The position numbers and the translations under genes were made by a program. The notes beneath the pieces are model-generated. The model saw only the letters and a program-made list of their open reading frames with translations, had not been told where the DNA came from and made no database searches. Positions 1-8,995 of a stretch of 40,465 nucleotides of DNA are shown one piece after another. Origin of the DNA: Bacteroidota bacterium (GTDB lineage Bacteria; Bacteroidota; Rhodothermia; Balneolales; Balneolaceae); NCBI GenBank assembly GCA_009926145.1, contig RFPJ01000002.1, positions 1 through 40,465 of the forward strand, in the 5' to 3' direction. Numbering within the stretch: the stretch's first letter is position 1; each line of letters begins with the position of its first letter.

Positions 1-319
1 ATGTAAAACCCACTAAAAAAGCAGGAATCATACTAACTAAGACAAAACCTAGAAATTTAACCTGAGGTCGATCTTTATTTACGGAGGGATTTCTTAAAAA
101 ACCTAAACCTTCGGTAAGCAGATTAACAAGCTCTGTGCGATAGTAGTAAATAATGCTTACTAAGGTTCCAAAATGAACCACTACCTCAAATGTGATTCCA
201 GATTCCACATCAGAACCAAGAAATTGTTTACCCAATGCTAAATGCCCAGAACTACTGATGGGTAAAAATTCAGTGATACCTTGTAAGACGCCTAAAATAA
301 ATGCTTCTATTAAATCCAT
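1..319 (-). CDS. uppP: Undecaprenyl-diphosphatase UppP/BacA, N-terminal part (cut by window edge)
   Basis: This reading frame is open from the ATG at 319 leftward to the window edge, about 106 residues. The N-terminus reads MDLIEAFILGVLQGITEFLP followed by ISSSGHL, which is the first active-site region of the BacA/UppP family (the E-rich loop and the PxSSSGHL motif). The family is an integral inner-membrane phosphatase that recycles undecaprenyl pyrophosphate, the carrier of cell-wall and surface glycan precursors. The usual length is about 260-280 residues, so more than half lies outside the window. It is divergent from the MoxR gene, with a 69-base gap holding an inverted repeat. It is missing from six-frame tracks that require a closed ORF. 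Identification from motif is strong. Confidence 0.93.
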   Translation of the reverse strand, partial: MDLIEAFILGVLQGITEFLPISSSGHLALGKQFLGSDVESGITFEVVVHFGTLVSIIYYYRTELVNLLTEGLGFLRNPSVNKDRPQVKFLGFVLVSMIPAFLVGFT

Positions 320-338
320 TGCTTATGTTTAGAAATTG

Positions 339-360
339 AAAGTGTGTTAAATTACACTTT
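339..360. promoter_or_regulatory. Inverted repeat in the uppP/moxR divergent spacer
   Basis: AAAGTGT at 339-345 and ACACTTT at 354-360 form a perfect 7-base inverted repeat with an 8-base centre. It lies between the divergent uppP start (319) and the moxR start (389), so it could be an operator acting on either or both genes. No regulator is identified, and it could occur by chance in AT-rich DNA. Confidence 0.3.
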
Positions 361-388
361 AAAGAATTAAACCTAAAAAGAAATTAGC

Positions 389-1390
389 ATGAGTGAACAC
401 GCAATAGATATGATGGCCCTTGGAGAAAAAATTCAGGAGCGATCGGCCTTTATTGATGATATACGTAGAGAATTAGACAAAGTAGTTATTGGCCAGAAAT
501 ACATGATTGACCGTCTAATGATTGGCCTACTAACCAATGGACATGTGTTATTAGAAGGTGTTCCTGGTTTAGCCAAAACACTAACGATTTCATCTCTTGC
601 TACGGTAATCGATACCGATTTCCAGCGAATCCAATTTACCCCTGATCTTTTGCCTGCCGATTTGATTGGAACCCTCATTTACAATCAAAAAGAAGGTGAT
701 TTCTTTGTAAAGAAAGGTCCCATTTTCGCCAACATCATTTTAGCGGATGAAATAAACCGCTCACCTGCAAAGGTACAAAGTGCGTTATTGGAAGCTATGC
801 AGGAAAAACAAGTCACCATCGGTGAAGAAAGCTTTAAACTTCAAGAACCCTTTTTGGTACTAGCAACTCAAAACCCTGTGGAACAAGAGGGAACCTACCC
901 TCTTCCTGAAGCTCAAGTTGATCGATTTATGCTCAAGCTCAAGGTGGATTATCCAACCCCATCAGAAGAGCTTGAGATTATGAGAAGAATGGCTAGAACA
1001 GGGCCTAAAACAACCTTAAATAAGGTCGTTAGCCCTGATACTATTCTGCAAGCTCGAGAAGTTGTAAATGAAATTTACATGGATGAAAAAGTAGAGCAAT
1101 ACATTGTTGACTTGGTATTTGCTACTCGCAGACCGGCTGAATACGGAATCCAAGAATTGGACGAGCTTATTAGTTTTGGAGCTTCACCTCGTGCAACTAT
1201 TAACCTAAATTTGGCAGCACGCGCTCAAGCGTTTATGGAGCATCGCGCCTATGTTACCCCCGAAGATGTGCGTACCATCGCTATGGACGTCTTCAGGCAC
1301 CGTCTAATACCAACTTTTGAAGCTGAAGCTGAGGAAATTGGCGCGGAACAACTAGTGGAAATGGTTATGAATAACATACAGGTACCCTAG
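389..1390 (+). CDS. MoxR-family AAA+ ATPase
   Basis: A 333-residue AAA+ protein of the MoxR class, a chaperone-like ATPase usually thought to help assemble or activate von Willebrand A (VWA) domain partner proteins. Visible motifs are Walker A GVPGLAKT (about 57-64), Walker B ILADE (about 117-121), the sensor-1 stretch ATQNP (159-163), LPEAQVDRF (172-180) and a sensor-2 SPRA stretch near 278. Full family length. The ATG at 389 is the first start; a second in-frame Met pair at residues 8-9 is possible. In this bacterial group moxR normally heads an operon with DUF58 and VWA (Bat) genes. Here a strong terminator follows about 55 bases after the stop and the next gene faces the other way, so this copy stands alone. 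Its partner cannot be inferred from context. Confidence 0.92.
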   Translation: MSEHAIDMMALGEKIQERSAFIDDIRRELDKVVIGQKYMIDRLMIGLLTNGHVLLEGVPGLAKTLTISSLATVIDTDFQRIQFTPDLLPADLIGTLIYNQKEGDFFVKKGPIFANIILADEINRSPAKVQSALLEAMQEKQVTIGEESFKLQEPFLVLATQNPVEQEGTYPLPEAQVDRFMLKLKVDYPTPSEELEIMRRMARTGPKTTLNKVVSPDTILQAREVVNEIYMDEKVEQYIVDLVFATRRPAEYGIQELDELISFGASPRATINLNLAARAQAFMEHRAYVTPEDVRTIAMDVFRHRLIPTFEAEAEEIGAEQLVEMVMNNIQVP

Positions 1391-1444
1391 TTAAGGCTTA
1401 GATATCAACGTTACATCAAAAGCCTAGAACACCTTATCATTAAA

Positions 1445-1481
1445 CAAAAAAAGCCCCTGCTATTGCATGGGGCTTTTTTTT
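1445..1481. terminator. Bidirectional rho-independent terminator between moxR and rpsA
   Basis: AAGCCCC (1451-1457) pairs with GGGGCTT (1469-1475), with an A-tract before and a run of eight T after. The symmetry means it can end transcripts from both the moxR side and the convergent rpsA side. Confidence 0.92.
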
Positions 1482-1504
1482 ATAGAATGTAAAAGTGGGC
1501 GAAA

Positions 1505-3499
1505 TTATTCTTCAGTACTTTCCTCTGCCTGAGCTTTTTCTTCCGCTTCCATTTTCTCTTTTAGCTCGGCTAGACCAGACATTTCACCAAGAGTTGGTGC
1601 ACCCGTTTCTAGATCTGCTGTCTCATCTGCTTTTTTCTTAGCAGCTTTAGCTTTCTTTTGATCACCATCTAATTGGCTAAGCTCAATGTTTTTTGCTTGC
1701 TCATCAAACTTAAAGATAAAGGCTTCTACTTCATCTCCTTCTTTGAATTCCGCAACAACAGACTTAGTCATATTCAAGAAAGCATCGGCTCCTTTATCAA
1801 GAGCAACAAACACTCCTCGATCGGTGACTTTCACAACTTTACCTTTCACTTCGGTTCCTGGAGTGTATTCCTTTGCATAAGTTTCCCAAGGATTCTGAGT
1901 TACTTGTTTGTGTCCTAAAGTGATTCTACGGTTATCAAAGTCTACACCTAAGATGGCGACTTCGATTTCCTGATCTTTCTTCACAACCTCATTAGGATGC
2001 TCAATTTTATCTTCCCAACTCAAGTCGGATACGTGAATCAAACCATCGATACCTGGCTCTAGCTCTACAAATACACCAAAGTTAGTAAGGTTTCTAACCG
2101 TACCCTGATGTTTTGAACCAATTGGGAATCGCTCAAGAATATCGGCCCATGGATCGGTAGTCAGTTGTTTTACACCAAGTGAGATTTTCTTCTCATCTTC
2201 GTTGATGTTCAATACAATACACTCAACCACATCGTCTTTTTCAACAAGTTGAGATGGATGCTTAATATGCTGAGTCCAGGACATTTCAGAAATGTGAATT
2301 AAGCCTTCCACCCCTTTTTCCAGTTCAATGAACGCACCATAATCAGCGATGGAAACTACCCGACCTTGAACTTTCATACCTTCAGGATATTTTTCCTGAA
2401 TACCTTCCCATGGATGTGGCTGAAGTTGTTTCAACCCGAGAGAAACTCTCTTACTGCGCTCATCAAAGTCGATTACAGCAACATTTAAGCGTTGATCTAA
2501 TTGAACGATCTCGCTTGGGTTATCTACCCGACCCCATGAAAGGTCAGTGATGTGTAGAAGACCGTCTACACCACCAAGATCGATGAATACCCCGAAGTCG
2601 GTGATATTTTTAACGGCTCCTTCAAGAACCTGACCAGACTCAATGGTTTCAAGGATTTGCTCGCGTTGCTCTTCTAGATCGTTCTCGATTAGAGCTCGGT
2701 GAGATACTACAACGTTTTCAGCAACCATGTTTAGTTTCACTACTTGAAACTCCATGGTCTTGTTCACATAAGCATCAAAATCACGAACAGGACGTACATC
2801 AATCTGAGATCCCGGAAGGAAAGCATCTATTCCGAATAGATCAACCACCATACCCCCTTTAATACGTCGTTTAATAAGACCTTCGACCACTTCTCCACTG
2901 CTGTGCGAAGCTTCGATTTTCTCCCAAGCTTGTAGAATATCCGCTTTGCGGCGAGATAGAATAAGTTGTCCTTCTTTGTCTTCTACTCGATCTAAGAAAA
3001 CATCTACTTCATCGCCAGGGGCCATGTTCTCCAGTTGCTTGCTGTTGAACTCATTTACAGCAACAATACCCTCAGATTTAAATCCAATATCGATAACCAC
3101 ATATTTATCGTCGATGGAAATAATTCGTCCGGTTACAATTTCTTTCTCTTCAATTTCATTTAGGGTGTTTTCGTACATACCCATGAGTTGATTATACTCT
3201 TCTTCAGTATACTCATCGGATGGCTTAGCCAATTGATCGAGGGTGTAAACTTCTCCCTCTACTTCACCACTAAATACATGGGCTAAAACAGATTCGGTTT
3301 CGCCAACTAGTGGATTTTCAACCTCTTCTTCTTCAACTTCCTCTGCAGCAGGCTCGGCTACTTCTTCTACGGTTTCTTCTACGGTTTCTTCTGCCGCTTC
3401 AGGGGTGGTTTCTTCAACTACTTCCGTAGTTTCTTCATTGGAGATAGGCGTTTCGTTTAGTTCAGTCTCTTCAACTGATGTTTTGTTGTCTTCTGACAT
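1505..3499 (-). CDS. rpsA: 30S ribosomal protein S1 (six S1 domains, acidic N-terminal extension)
   Basis: A 664-residue S1 protein, which binds mRNA on the small ribosomal subunit. Six S1/OB-fold repeats can be read at about 119-185, 203-268, 288-356, 373-443, 458-530 and 546-608. Repeats 3-5 carry the typical G-F/Y-G-V/A-F and GLIHIS/GLLHIT signatures; the first two are more divergent, as expected for the ribosome-binding half. It is about 100 residues longer than the E. coli protein (557). The extra length is an acidic N-terminal tail (about 1-62, mostly Glu, Thr, Val and Ala with EETVEE-type repeats) and a C-terminal tail with a lysine patch (about 615-623) followed by an acidic end. It lies 55 bases downstream of cmk, the conserved cmk-rpsA order, and is probably co-transcribed with it. 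No Shine-Dalgarno sequence precedes the ATG. Confidence 0.97.
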   Translation of the reverse strand: MSEDNKTSVEETELNETPISNEETTEVVEETTPEAAEETVEETVEEVAEPAAEEVEEEEVENPLVGETESVLAHVFSGEVEGEVYTLDQLAKPSDEYTEEEYNQLMGMYENTLNEIEEKEIVTGRIISIDDKYVVIDIGFKSEGIVAVNEFNSKQLENMAPGDEVDVFLDRVEDKEGQLILSRRKADILQAWEKIEASHSSGEVVEGLIKRRIKGGMVVDLFGIDAFLPGSQIDVRPVRDFDAYVNKTMEFQVVKLNMVAENVVVSHRALIENDLEEQREQILETIESGQVLEGAVKNITDFGVFIDLGGVDGLLHITDLSWGRVDNPSEIVQLDQRLNVAVIDFDERSKRVSLGLKQLQPHPWEGIQEKYPEGMKVQGRVVSIADYGAFIELEKGVEGLIHISEMSWTQHIKHPSQLVEKDDVVECIVLNINEDEKKISLGVKQLTTDPWADILERFPIGSKHQGTVRNLTNFGVFVELEPGIDGLIHVSDLSWEDKIEHPNEVVKKDQEIEVAILGVDFDNRRITLGHKQVTQNPWETYAKEYTPGTEVKGKVVKVTDRGVFVALDKGADAFLNMTKSVVAEFKEGDEVEAFIFKFDEQAKNIELSQLDGDQKKAKAAKKKADETADLETGAPTLGEMSGLAELKEKMEAEEKAQAEESTEE

Positions 3500-3554
3500 T
3501 GAAATAGGTGTTAATGTTCATACCTCAAAATCGACTTTCGATTCTGGGATAAGG

Positions 3555-4217
3555 TTATAGTTTATTCTGTTGGATAGCTTCTCGGACATGCCCTGCAATT
3601 ATCTCCACTTGCTCGTCAAAACTGTACTCCGAGGTATCAATTAAAACAGCGTCTTCGGCTTGCTTTAAAGGATCTTTTTCTCGGGTTGAATCAATCTTGT
3701 CTCGGTGCTGAATATCATCATAGACTTCTTGATAAGAGATATCTATTCCCTTAGCTAGTAATTCTAGATGTCTTCTTTTTGCTCGGGTTGAAGGATTCGC
3801 AACCATGAAAAACTTACACTCCGCATTTGGAAATACGGCTGTGCCTAGGTCTCTTCCGTCCGCTATATAAATGTCGGAAGGGATGGCTTTATGCATAAGT
3901 TTGTTCACAAATTCTCGGACCTCAGCCATTGCTGCTACCGTACTTACTTTTGAAGAGATTTCGGGGGTTCGGATGATTTGAGTAAGATCTAAATCGTCCA
4001 CAAACACCTTGAATTCATCTTCGAAATAAAACGAAAAGTGTGATTTATACAGAGTTTCAAAGAACAGAGGCACTGACTCTTCACTTTTCAGAAAAAGATG
4101 AGTAGCTGCTCTATAAAGTGCTCCTGAATCTAAATATTGTATCTTTAGTTTCTGGGCAACTGCAAGAGCAGTAGAACTTTTTCCCGATCCAGCGGGGCCG
4201 TCAATTACCACTATCAT
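3555..4217 (-). CDS. cmk: Cytidylate kinase
   Basis: A 220-residue (d)CMP kinase that phosphorylates CMP and dCMP to the diphosphates in pyrimidine nucleotide salvage and recycling. The P-loop GPAGSGKSST sits at residues 8-17. DSGALYRA follows near 31, and the DGRDLGTAVFP stretch near 120 is diagnostic of Cmk, with the arginine-rich lid (STRAKRRHLEL) after it. Length is normal for the family (about 220-230). The ATG at 4217 starts right at the family's usual N-terminus. It is the first gene of the cmk-rpsA operon and divergent from rpsT. A promoter-like box ends about ten bases before the start codon, which would give a very short or no leader. Confidence 0.97.
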   Translation of the reverse strand: MIVVIDGPAGSGKSSTALAVAQKLKIQYLDSGALYRAATHLFLKSEESVPLFFETLYKSHFSFYFEDEFKVFVDDLDLTQIIRTPEISSKVSTVAAMAEVREFVNKLMHKAIPSDIYIADGRDLGTAVFPNAECKFFMVANPSTRAKRRHLELLAKGIDISYQEVYDDIQHRDKIDSTREKDPLKQAEDAVLIDTSEYSFDEQVEIIAGHVREAIQQNKL

Positions 4218-4227
4218 AACAGAATAG

Positions 4228-4258
4228 CTAAATTACACCTATTTAAGTAATTATTCAA
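4228..4258 (-). promoter_or_regulatory. Putative cmk-rpsA promoter, Bacteroidota type
   Basis: On the minus strand, TTG (4258-4256) is followed after 20 bases by TAATTTAG (4235-4228), one mismatch from the TAnnTTTG -7 consensus of the Bacteroidota primary sigma factor. The expected transcription start (about 4221) lies only a few bases before the cmk ATG at 4217. Confidence 0.5.
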
Positions 4259-4265
4259 TATTTTA

Positions 4266-4296
4266 TTGATTAGAAGAAAACTATCCCGTAATTTTG
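4266..4296 (+). promoter_or_regulatory. rpsT promoter, Bacteroidota type
   Basis: TTG at 4266-4268 (-33 element), a 20-base spacer, then a perfect TAnnTTTG box, TAATTTTG, at 4289-4296. This gives an expected start near 4303 and a leader of about 33 bases before the rpsT ATG. Confidence 0.7.
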
Positions 4297-4335
4297 GTTT
4301 CTATCTTAAATCTATTCTAAACTCCATAATTAGGA

Positions 4336-4587
4336 ATGGCTCAAAACAAATCAGCAATCAAACGCGATCGTCAAAATCAGAAGCGTAATGCTCACAACCG
4401 TGCAAGACGCTCTAAAATGCGTACGTTAACTAAGAATGTATTCGAGTCTTCTAACAAAGAAGAAGCAATGAAAGCGTACAAAGAAGCGGTAGCTTACTTA
4501 GACCGCATGAGCACCAAAGGTGTTATTCATGCTAATAATGCTGCTCGTAAGAAGTCGCAATTGACTCGTCATATTAACGCACTATAA
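4336..4587 (+). CDS. rpsT: 30S ribosomal protein S20
   Basis: An 83-residue, strongly basic protein, typical of S20 (about 85 residues), which binds 16S rRNA during early small-subunit assembly. The N-terminus MAQNKSAIKRDRQNQKRNAH and the C-terminal HANNAARKKSQLTRHI stretch are family signatures. It has its own well-formed promoter and is followed after 11 bases by gpmI, whose ribosome binding site overlaps the rpsT stop codon. The two are therefore probably co-transcribed and perhaps translationally linked. Confidence 0.97.
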   Translation: MAQNKSAIKRDRQNQKRNAHNRARRSKMRTLTKNVFESSNKEEAMKAYKEAVAYLDRMSTKGVIHANNAARKKSQLTRHINAL

Positions 4588-4591
4588 AGGA
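4586..4591 (+). promoter_or_regulatory. Shine-Dalgarno site of gpmI
   Basis: AAAGGA ends 7 bases before the gpmI ATG and overlaps the rpsT stop codon (TAA, 4585-4587). It stands out because most genes in this window lack such a site. Confidence 0.6.
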
Positions 4592-4598
4592 ATCGGGC

Positions 4599-6116
4599 AT
4601 GTCCAACTTTAGCGCCAAAGCTCTTCTGGTAATATTAGATGGTTTTGGAATTGCAGTGGACAAGCAAGTAAGTGCCGTAGATTTAGCATCTACTCCGTTT
4701 TATGATTCACTTCTGGAGACCATGCCCCACACGCATCTCTCGGCCAGTGGTGAAGATGTAGGACTTCCAGAAGGCCAATTCGGTAATTCCGAAGTTGGCC
4801 ATCTTAATATTGGGGCTGGAAGAGTTGTCTGGCAAGCTCTCTCCCGAATTAACAAAGACATTAGAGACCGAAGTTTTTTCTCTAACCCCGCTCTGCTAGA
4901 GAGTATGCAACATGCCAAGAAATCGGGCCGACTACACGTTATGGGTCTATTTTCCGATGGGGGCGTTCATTCACATAACTATCATCTCTATGCCCTCTTA
5001 GAACTCGCAAAAGCTGAGGGTATATCGGAGGTATTTGTACACGCTTTTACGGATGGTCGAGATACCGCACCCAATTCGGGACGAAGGTATGTACAAGATT
5101 TTGAAGAAAAAGCAGCCGAAATTGGTGTCGGAAAGTTGGTAAGTATCATAGGTAGATATTATGCAATGGATCGAGATAACCGTTGGGAACGCGTTCAAAA
5201 AGCCTATGACCTGCTTTGCAGCGGTAAAGCAACGTATTTTGAATCTGCTTTGGAAGCGCTCGAGAGTAGTTATTCCGAAGGTACTACCGATGAGTTTATC
5301 GACGCTACCCTACTAGATCAACGTGATGAGACCAGAATTCAGAGTGGGGATACCGTAATATTTTACAATATCCGAGGTGATAGAGCACGTGAAATTACAC
5401 GTGCACTTACCGAGGACGGGTTCGATAAATTCACAACGCATGTTAGCAATCTACACTACACCTGTTTCACTTCTTATGATGCCACCTTCGAGCATGTTCA
5501 TGTGGCCTACCCTCCCCAAAATCTAGCCAATACCTTAGGTGAGTGGGTAAGTAAACAAGGTGGAGAACAATTTAGAATCGCAGAAACCGAAAAATATCCT
5601 CATGTGACTTACTTCTTCAATGGAGGAATAGAAGAACCCAATCCTGGTGAAGTGCGTCATGTTATTCCCAGTCCAAAAGTAGCGACTTACGACCTTCAAC
5701 CCGAAATGAGTGCTCCGGAAGTAGCCGACACCTTGGTTGGGGCTCTTAAAGAGAATCGTTATGACTTGGTGATCTTGAATTTTGCAAATCCCGACATGGT
5801 AGGTCATACTGGAGATATGGAAGCGGCCATCAAAGCGGTAGAGGCCGTTGATAAAGCTTTAAAGCAGGTTATCTCTGCCGCAAGTGAAGTGGGATACCGT
5901 TCTCTAATTATAGCCGATCATGGGAATGCTGATCAAATGGTTAAACCCGATGGCAGCCCCCACACCGCACATACAACGGCTCTTGTCCCCGCAATTTTTG
6001 TAGGCTTGGATGCCTGTGATCCCAAACCTGGAAAGTTAGCCGATGTAGCCCCTACCCTGCTAAAAATGATGGGGGTTCATGCTCCAGAAGAAATGACGGG
6101 GGCTGCTCTATATTGA
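4599..6116 (+). CDS. gpmI: 2,3-bisphosphoglycerate-independent phosphoglycerate mutase
   Basis: A 505-residue iPGM that interconverts 3- and 2-phosphoglycerate in glycolysis and gluconeogenesis, using two Mn ions and a phosphoserine intermediate. The metal-binding start is VILDGFG (Asp14); family members often have LDGWG, so Phe replaces Trp here. The nucleophile is Ser64 in FGNSEVGHLNIGAGR. DGRDTAPNSG (substrate binding), IGRYYAMDRDNRW and the late metal ligands ADHGNADQM and HTAHTT are all present. Length is normal (about 510). It sits 11 bases after rpsT and has a good AAGGA site, so it is probably the second gene of an rpsT-gpmI operon. Confidence 0.97.
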   Translation: MSNFSAKALLVILDGFGIAVDKQVSAVDLASTPFYDSLLETMPHTHLSASGEDVGLPEGQFGNSEVGHLNIGAGRVVWQALSRINKDIRDRSFFSNPALLESMQHAKKSGRLHVMGLFSDGGVHSHNYHLYALLELAKAEGISEVFVHAFTDGRDTAPNSGRRYVQDFEEKAAEIGVGKLVSIIGRYYAMDRDNRWERVQKAYDLLCSGKATYFESALEALESSYSEGTTDEFIDATLLDQRDETRIQSGDTVIFYNIRGDRAREITRALTEDGFDKFTTHVSNLHYTCFTSYDATFEHVHVAYPPQNLANTLGEWVSKQGGEQFRIAETEKYPHVTYFFNGGIEEPNPGEVRHVIPSPKVATYDLQPEMSAPEVADTLVGALKENRYDLVILNFANPDMVGHTGDMEAAIKAVEAVDKALKQVISAASEVGYRSLIIADHGNADQMVKPDGSPHTAHTTALVPAIFVGLDACDPKPGKLADVAPTLLKMMGVHAPEEMTGAALY

Positions 6117-6185
6117 TGCACTTTTTGGGGATTATGAACTAAGCTTCGAATAAGTAAAAGAAAGTTCTGTTTTGGGTGCATTTTG

Positions 6186-6229
6186 TTTGCATTTCGATAC
6201 GACCCCTGCTACATTCGATTAGAACGAAT
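6186..6229 (+). promoter_or_regulatory. Candidate clpC promoter with overlapping inverted repeat
   Basis: TTTG at 6186-6189, a 20-base spacer, then TACATTCG at 6210-6217, one mismatch from TAnnTTTG. The box is overlapped by an inverted repeat, ATTCG (6213-6217) and CGAAT (6225-6229) with a 7-base centre, which could be an operator. The predicted leader would be about 130 bases. The rest of the 239-base spacer before clpC shows no other structure I can name. Confidence 0.4.
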
Positions 6230-6355
6230 TCAATAAATGAATCGTTAATATATTAGCAATCATTATGGTATGTAGAACTAAGCCTTCGCCTTTAGTGTTA
6301 CTACCACATAAAATCACAGTACTTACAGAAACTCACAGCATCAAAGGATATTCAC

Positions 6356-8980
6356 ATGGAGGGTAATTTCTCAAGCAAAGTAAGAGACGTCATTCAGTTT
6401 AGTCGTGAAGAAGCACTTCGACTTGGACATGATTACATAGGCACTGAGCACCTTATTTTAGGCATTGTACGACTAGGTGATGGTGTGGCGGTTCGCATTC
6501 TTAAAAATCTCGATTGCGATTTGTTCAAACTGAAAAAAACTATTGAAGATACGGTTAGGGGTACAGGTGGATCGGTTACCATAGGTAATATTCCATTGAC
6601 CAAACAGGCTGAAAAAGTACTGCGTATTACCTATTTGGAAGCCAAGCTATACAAGAGCGACACCATTGGCACCGAACATCTTCTACTTTCTCTTCTTCGC
6701 GATGATGAAAATATTGCCGCACAAATCCTGCAACAATTCAATATTTCCTACGATGCTGTTCGAGAGGAATTAGATCTAATTATTTCGGGTAAAACCCGAG
6801 AAGACTACGATGCCCCATCAGCTGTGGCTTCTGGTGAAGGGGGTAGTTCTGCGGCAGGCTCTGGTTCAACCCGAGAAAAGAAAAACGATAAATCGAAAAC
6901 CCCGGTACTAGATAATTTCGGCCGCGATTTAACTCAACTGGCCGAAGAAGGCAGACTAGATCCAATTATTGGTAGAGATAAAGAAATTGAGCGTGTAGCC
7001 CAGGTTTTAAGTCGGCGCAAGAAGAATAATCCGGTCCTTATAGGGGAGCCTGGAGTGGGTAAAACGGCTATTGCAGAGGGTTTAGCTTCGCGTATTCATG
7101 AGCGCAAAGTATCCCGAATATTGTTTGAAAAACGAGTCATTGCTTTAGATTTGGCTGCTTTGGTCGCCGGCACTAAATACAGAGGTCAATTCGAAGAACG
7201 AATGAAGGCCGTTATGACCGAACTTGAAAAAACAGATAATGTAATTCTGTTTATCGATGAACTTCATACCATTGTTGGTGCTGGGGGAGCTAGTGGGTCT
7301 TTGGATGCTTCCAATATGCTGAAGCCCGCTCTTGCTAGAGGTGAGGTTCAAGCCATAGGCGCAACCACCTTAAATGAATATCGTCAGTTTATAGAAAAAG
7401 ACGGTGCTTTGGAGCGTAGATTCCAAAAAATCATGGTCGACCCTACCACTCCAGATGAAACCCTAGAAATTCTAAATCAAATTAAGCCTAAGTACGAAAA
7501 GCATCATAGCGTACGCTATTCAGATGAAGCGTTAGAGGCCTGTGTGAAGTTGACGGATCGCTATGTTCCCGATCATTTTTTACCTGATAAAGCCATAGAT
7601 GCATTGGACGAGGCAGGCGCTCGAGTACATTTGGCCAATATTAATGTACCAAAGCACATTATAGAACTCGAAGAAACCATTGAAAAAACGACTACTGAAA
7701 AAAACTCAATGGTTAAGAAACAACGATTCGAGGAAGCTGCTAGGCTTCGGGACAAAGAAAAACGACTTATTGAGGATTTAGAAGTAGCTCAAAGAGATTG
7801 GGAAAAGGAATCTGAACAAATCGTCTTTGATGTTAAAGACGAGGATGTTGCTTCTGTGATTGCCATGATGAGTGGCGTTCCCGTAAATAAGATTAGCCAA
7901 AATGAAGGCCACAAACTCCTTAATATGAAAGAGGAGCTCAAAGGCAAGGTTATTGGACAAGACGAGGCTATTGTAAAGCTTACTAAAGCCATCCAAAGAA
8001 CCAGAGCGGGATTAAAAGATCCATCTAGGCCGATTGGTTCTTTTGTGTTCCTCGGCCCTACTGGTGTTGGTAAAACAGAATTAGCCAAAGTACTCGCCAA
8101 ATATCTTTTCGATAAGGATGAGTCATTGATCCGCATCGATATGAGTGAATATATGGAGAAGTTTAGTGTGTCTCGACTCATTGGAGCCCCTCCAGGCTAT
8201 GTAGGATATGAGGAAGGCGGTGTGCTAACCGAAAAAGTAAGACGCAAGCCCTACAGCGTCGTATTGCTTGATGAAATCGAGAAGGCGCACCCCGATGTAT
8301 TTAACATTTTGCTTCAAGTGCTAGATGACGGAATCCTAACCGATAGCTTAGGTAGACGGGTAGATTTCAGAAACACCATTATCATTATGACTTCAAATAT
8401 CGGAGCACGTGATATTAAAAATATGGGTAAAGGCATTGGCTTTAGTGACCAAGGTGAAAGTTCCTTTGACTATGCCAAGATGAAGACTACCATACAGGAT
8501 GCACTGAAAAAAGTATTCAACCCAGAATTCCTGAATCGAATCGATGATGTAATCACCTTCAAGCCGCTCGAGAAAGATGACATCTACCAAATTATTGATG
8601 TGTTAAGTCAAGAACTCTTCAAGCGCATTCAGGAAGTAGGATACATTATTGAGCTTACGAAGGGAGCAAAAGATTTTATTTCTGAGAAAGGCTTTGATCC
8701 AAAATATGGGGCTCGACCACTTAAACGAGCTATTCAGCGCTATATTGAAGATCCGCTTGCTGAAACGCTGTTAGAAGATAAAAAGCCTGAGGGTTCGGTC
8801 ATTAAAATAAAGCTAAACAAATCCAGAGATGATTTGAGTTTTAGTTGGGCCAAACCTAAGGCAACGAAAAAATCTAACGCGGTTACAGCTGAGAAATCCA
8901 CCAAAGAAAATTCCTCACAGTCGCACCCAGAAGACAATCAAACCACTCCTACTTCCGAGGAAGAAACCAAAAAGGTTTAG
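6356..8980 (+). CDS. clpC: ATP-dependent Clp protease ATPase subunit ClpC
   Basis: An 874-residue Hsp100 unfoldase that feeds substrates to ClpP. In order: Clp-N double repeat (about 1-145, with [13 protein letters not shown] and [14 protein letters not shown]), a Gly/Ser-rich linker (155-185), AAA-1 with Walker [10 protein letters not shown] (230-238) and Walker B ILFIDELH, a middle domain with a UVR-type motif (about 453-475, [17 protein letters not shown]), and AAA-2 with Walker [10 protein letters not shown] (567-575) and Walker B LLDEIE. The ClpP-docking loop IGF is at 694-696, so it should partner ClpP; the UVR motif separates it from ClpB. The C-terminus has a low-complexity tail of about 40 residues (Lys, Ser, Thr, Glu) beyond the usual end. 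AAAGGA sits 7 bases before the ATG. It is convergent with the next gene, 15 bases apart. Confidence 0.97.
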   Translation: MEGNFSSKVRDVIQFSREEALRLGHDYIGTEHLILGIVRLGDGVAVRILKNLDCDLFKLKKTIEDTVRGTGGSVTIGNIPLTKQAEKVLRITYLEAKLYKSDTIGTEHLLLSLLRDDENIAAQILQQFNISYDAVREELDLIISGKTREDYDAPSAVASGEGGSSAAGSGSTREKKNDKSKTPVLDNFGRDLTQLAEEGRLDPIIGRDKEIERVAQVLSRRKKNNPVLIGEPGVGKTAIAEGLASRIHERKVSRILFEKRVIALDLAALVAGTKYRGQFEERMKAVMTELEKTDNVILFIDELHTIVGAGGASGSLDASNMLKPALARGEVQAIGATTLNEYRQFIEKDGALERRFQKIMVDPTTPDETLEILNQIKPKYEKHHSVRYSDEALEACVKLTDRYVPDHFLPDKAIDALDEAGARVHLANINVPKHIIELEETIEKTTTEKNSMVKKQRFEEAARLRDKEKRLIEDLEVAQRDWEKESEQIVFDVKDEDVASVIAMMSGVPVNKISQNEGHKLLNMKEELKGKVIGQDEAIVKLTKAIQRTRAGLKDPSRPIGSFVFLGPTGVGKTELAKVLAKYLFDKDESLIRIDMSEYMEKFSVSRLIGAPPGYVGYEEGGVLTEKVRRKPYSVVLLDEIEKAHPDVFNILLQVLDDGILTDSLGRRVDFRNTIIIMTSNIGARDIKNMGKGIGFSDQGESSFDYAKMKTTIQDALKKVFNPEFLNRIDDVITFKPLEKDDIYQIIDVLSQELFKRIQEVGYIIELTKGAKDFISEKGFDPKYGARPLKRAIQRYIEDPLAETLLEDKKPEGSVIKIKLNKSRDDLSFSWAKPKATKKSNAVTAEKSTKENSSQSHPEDNQTTPTSEEETKKV

Positions 8981-8995
8981 TGTTTCAGGAACGGT

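Noticed and set aside
7789-8181. 130-residue ORF antisense to clpC
   Set aside because: It lies wholly inside clpC, which has perfect domain structure; its composition is that of a shadow frame, with no motif.
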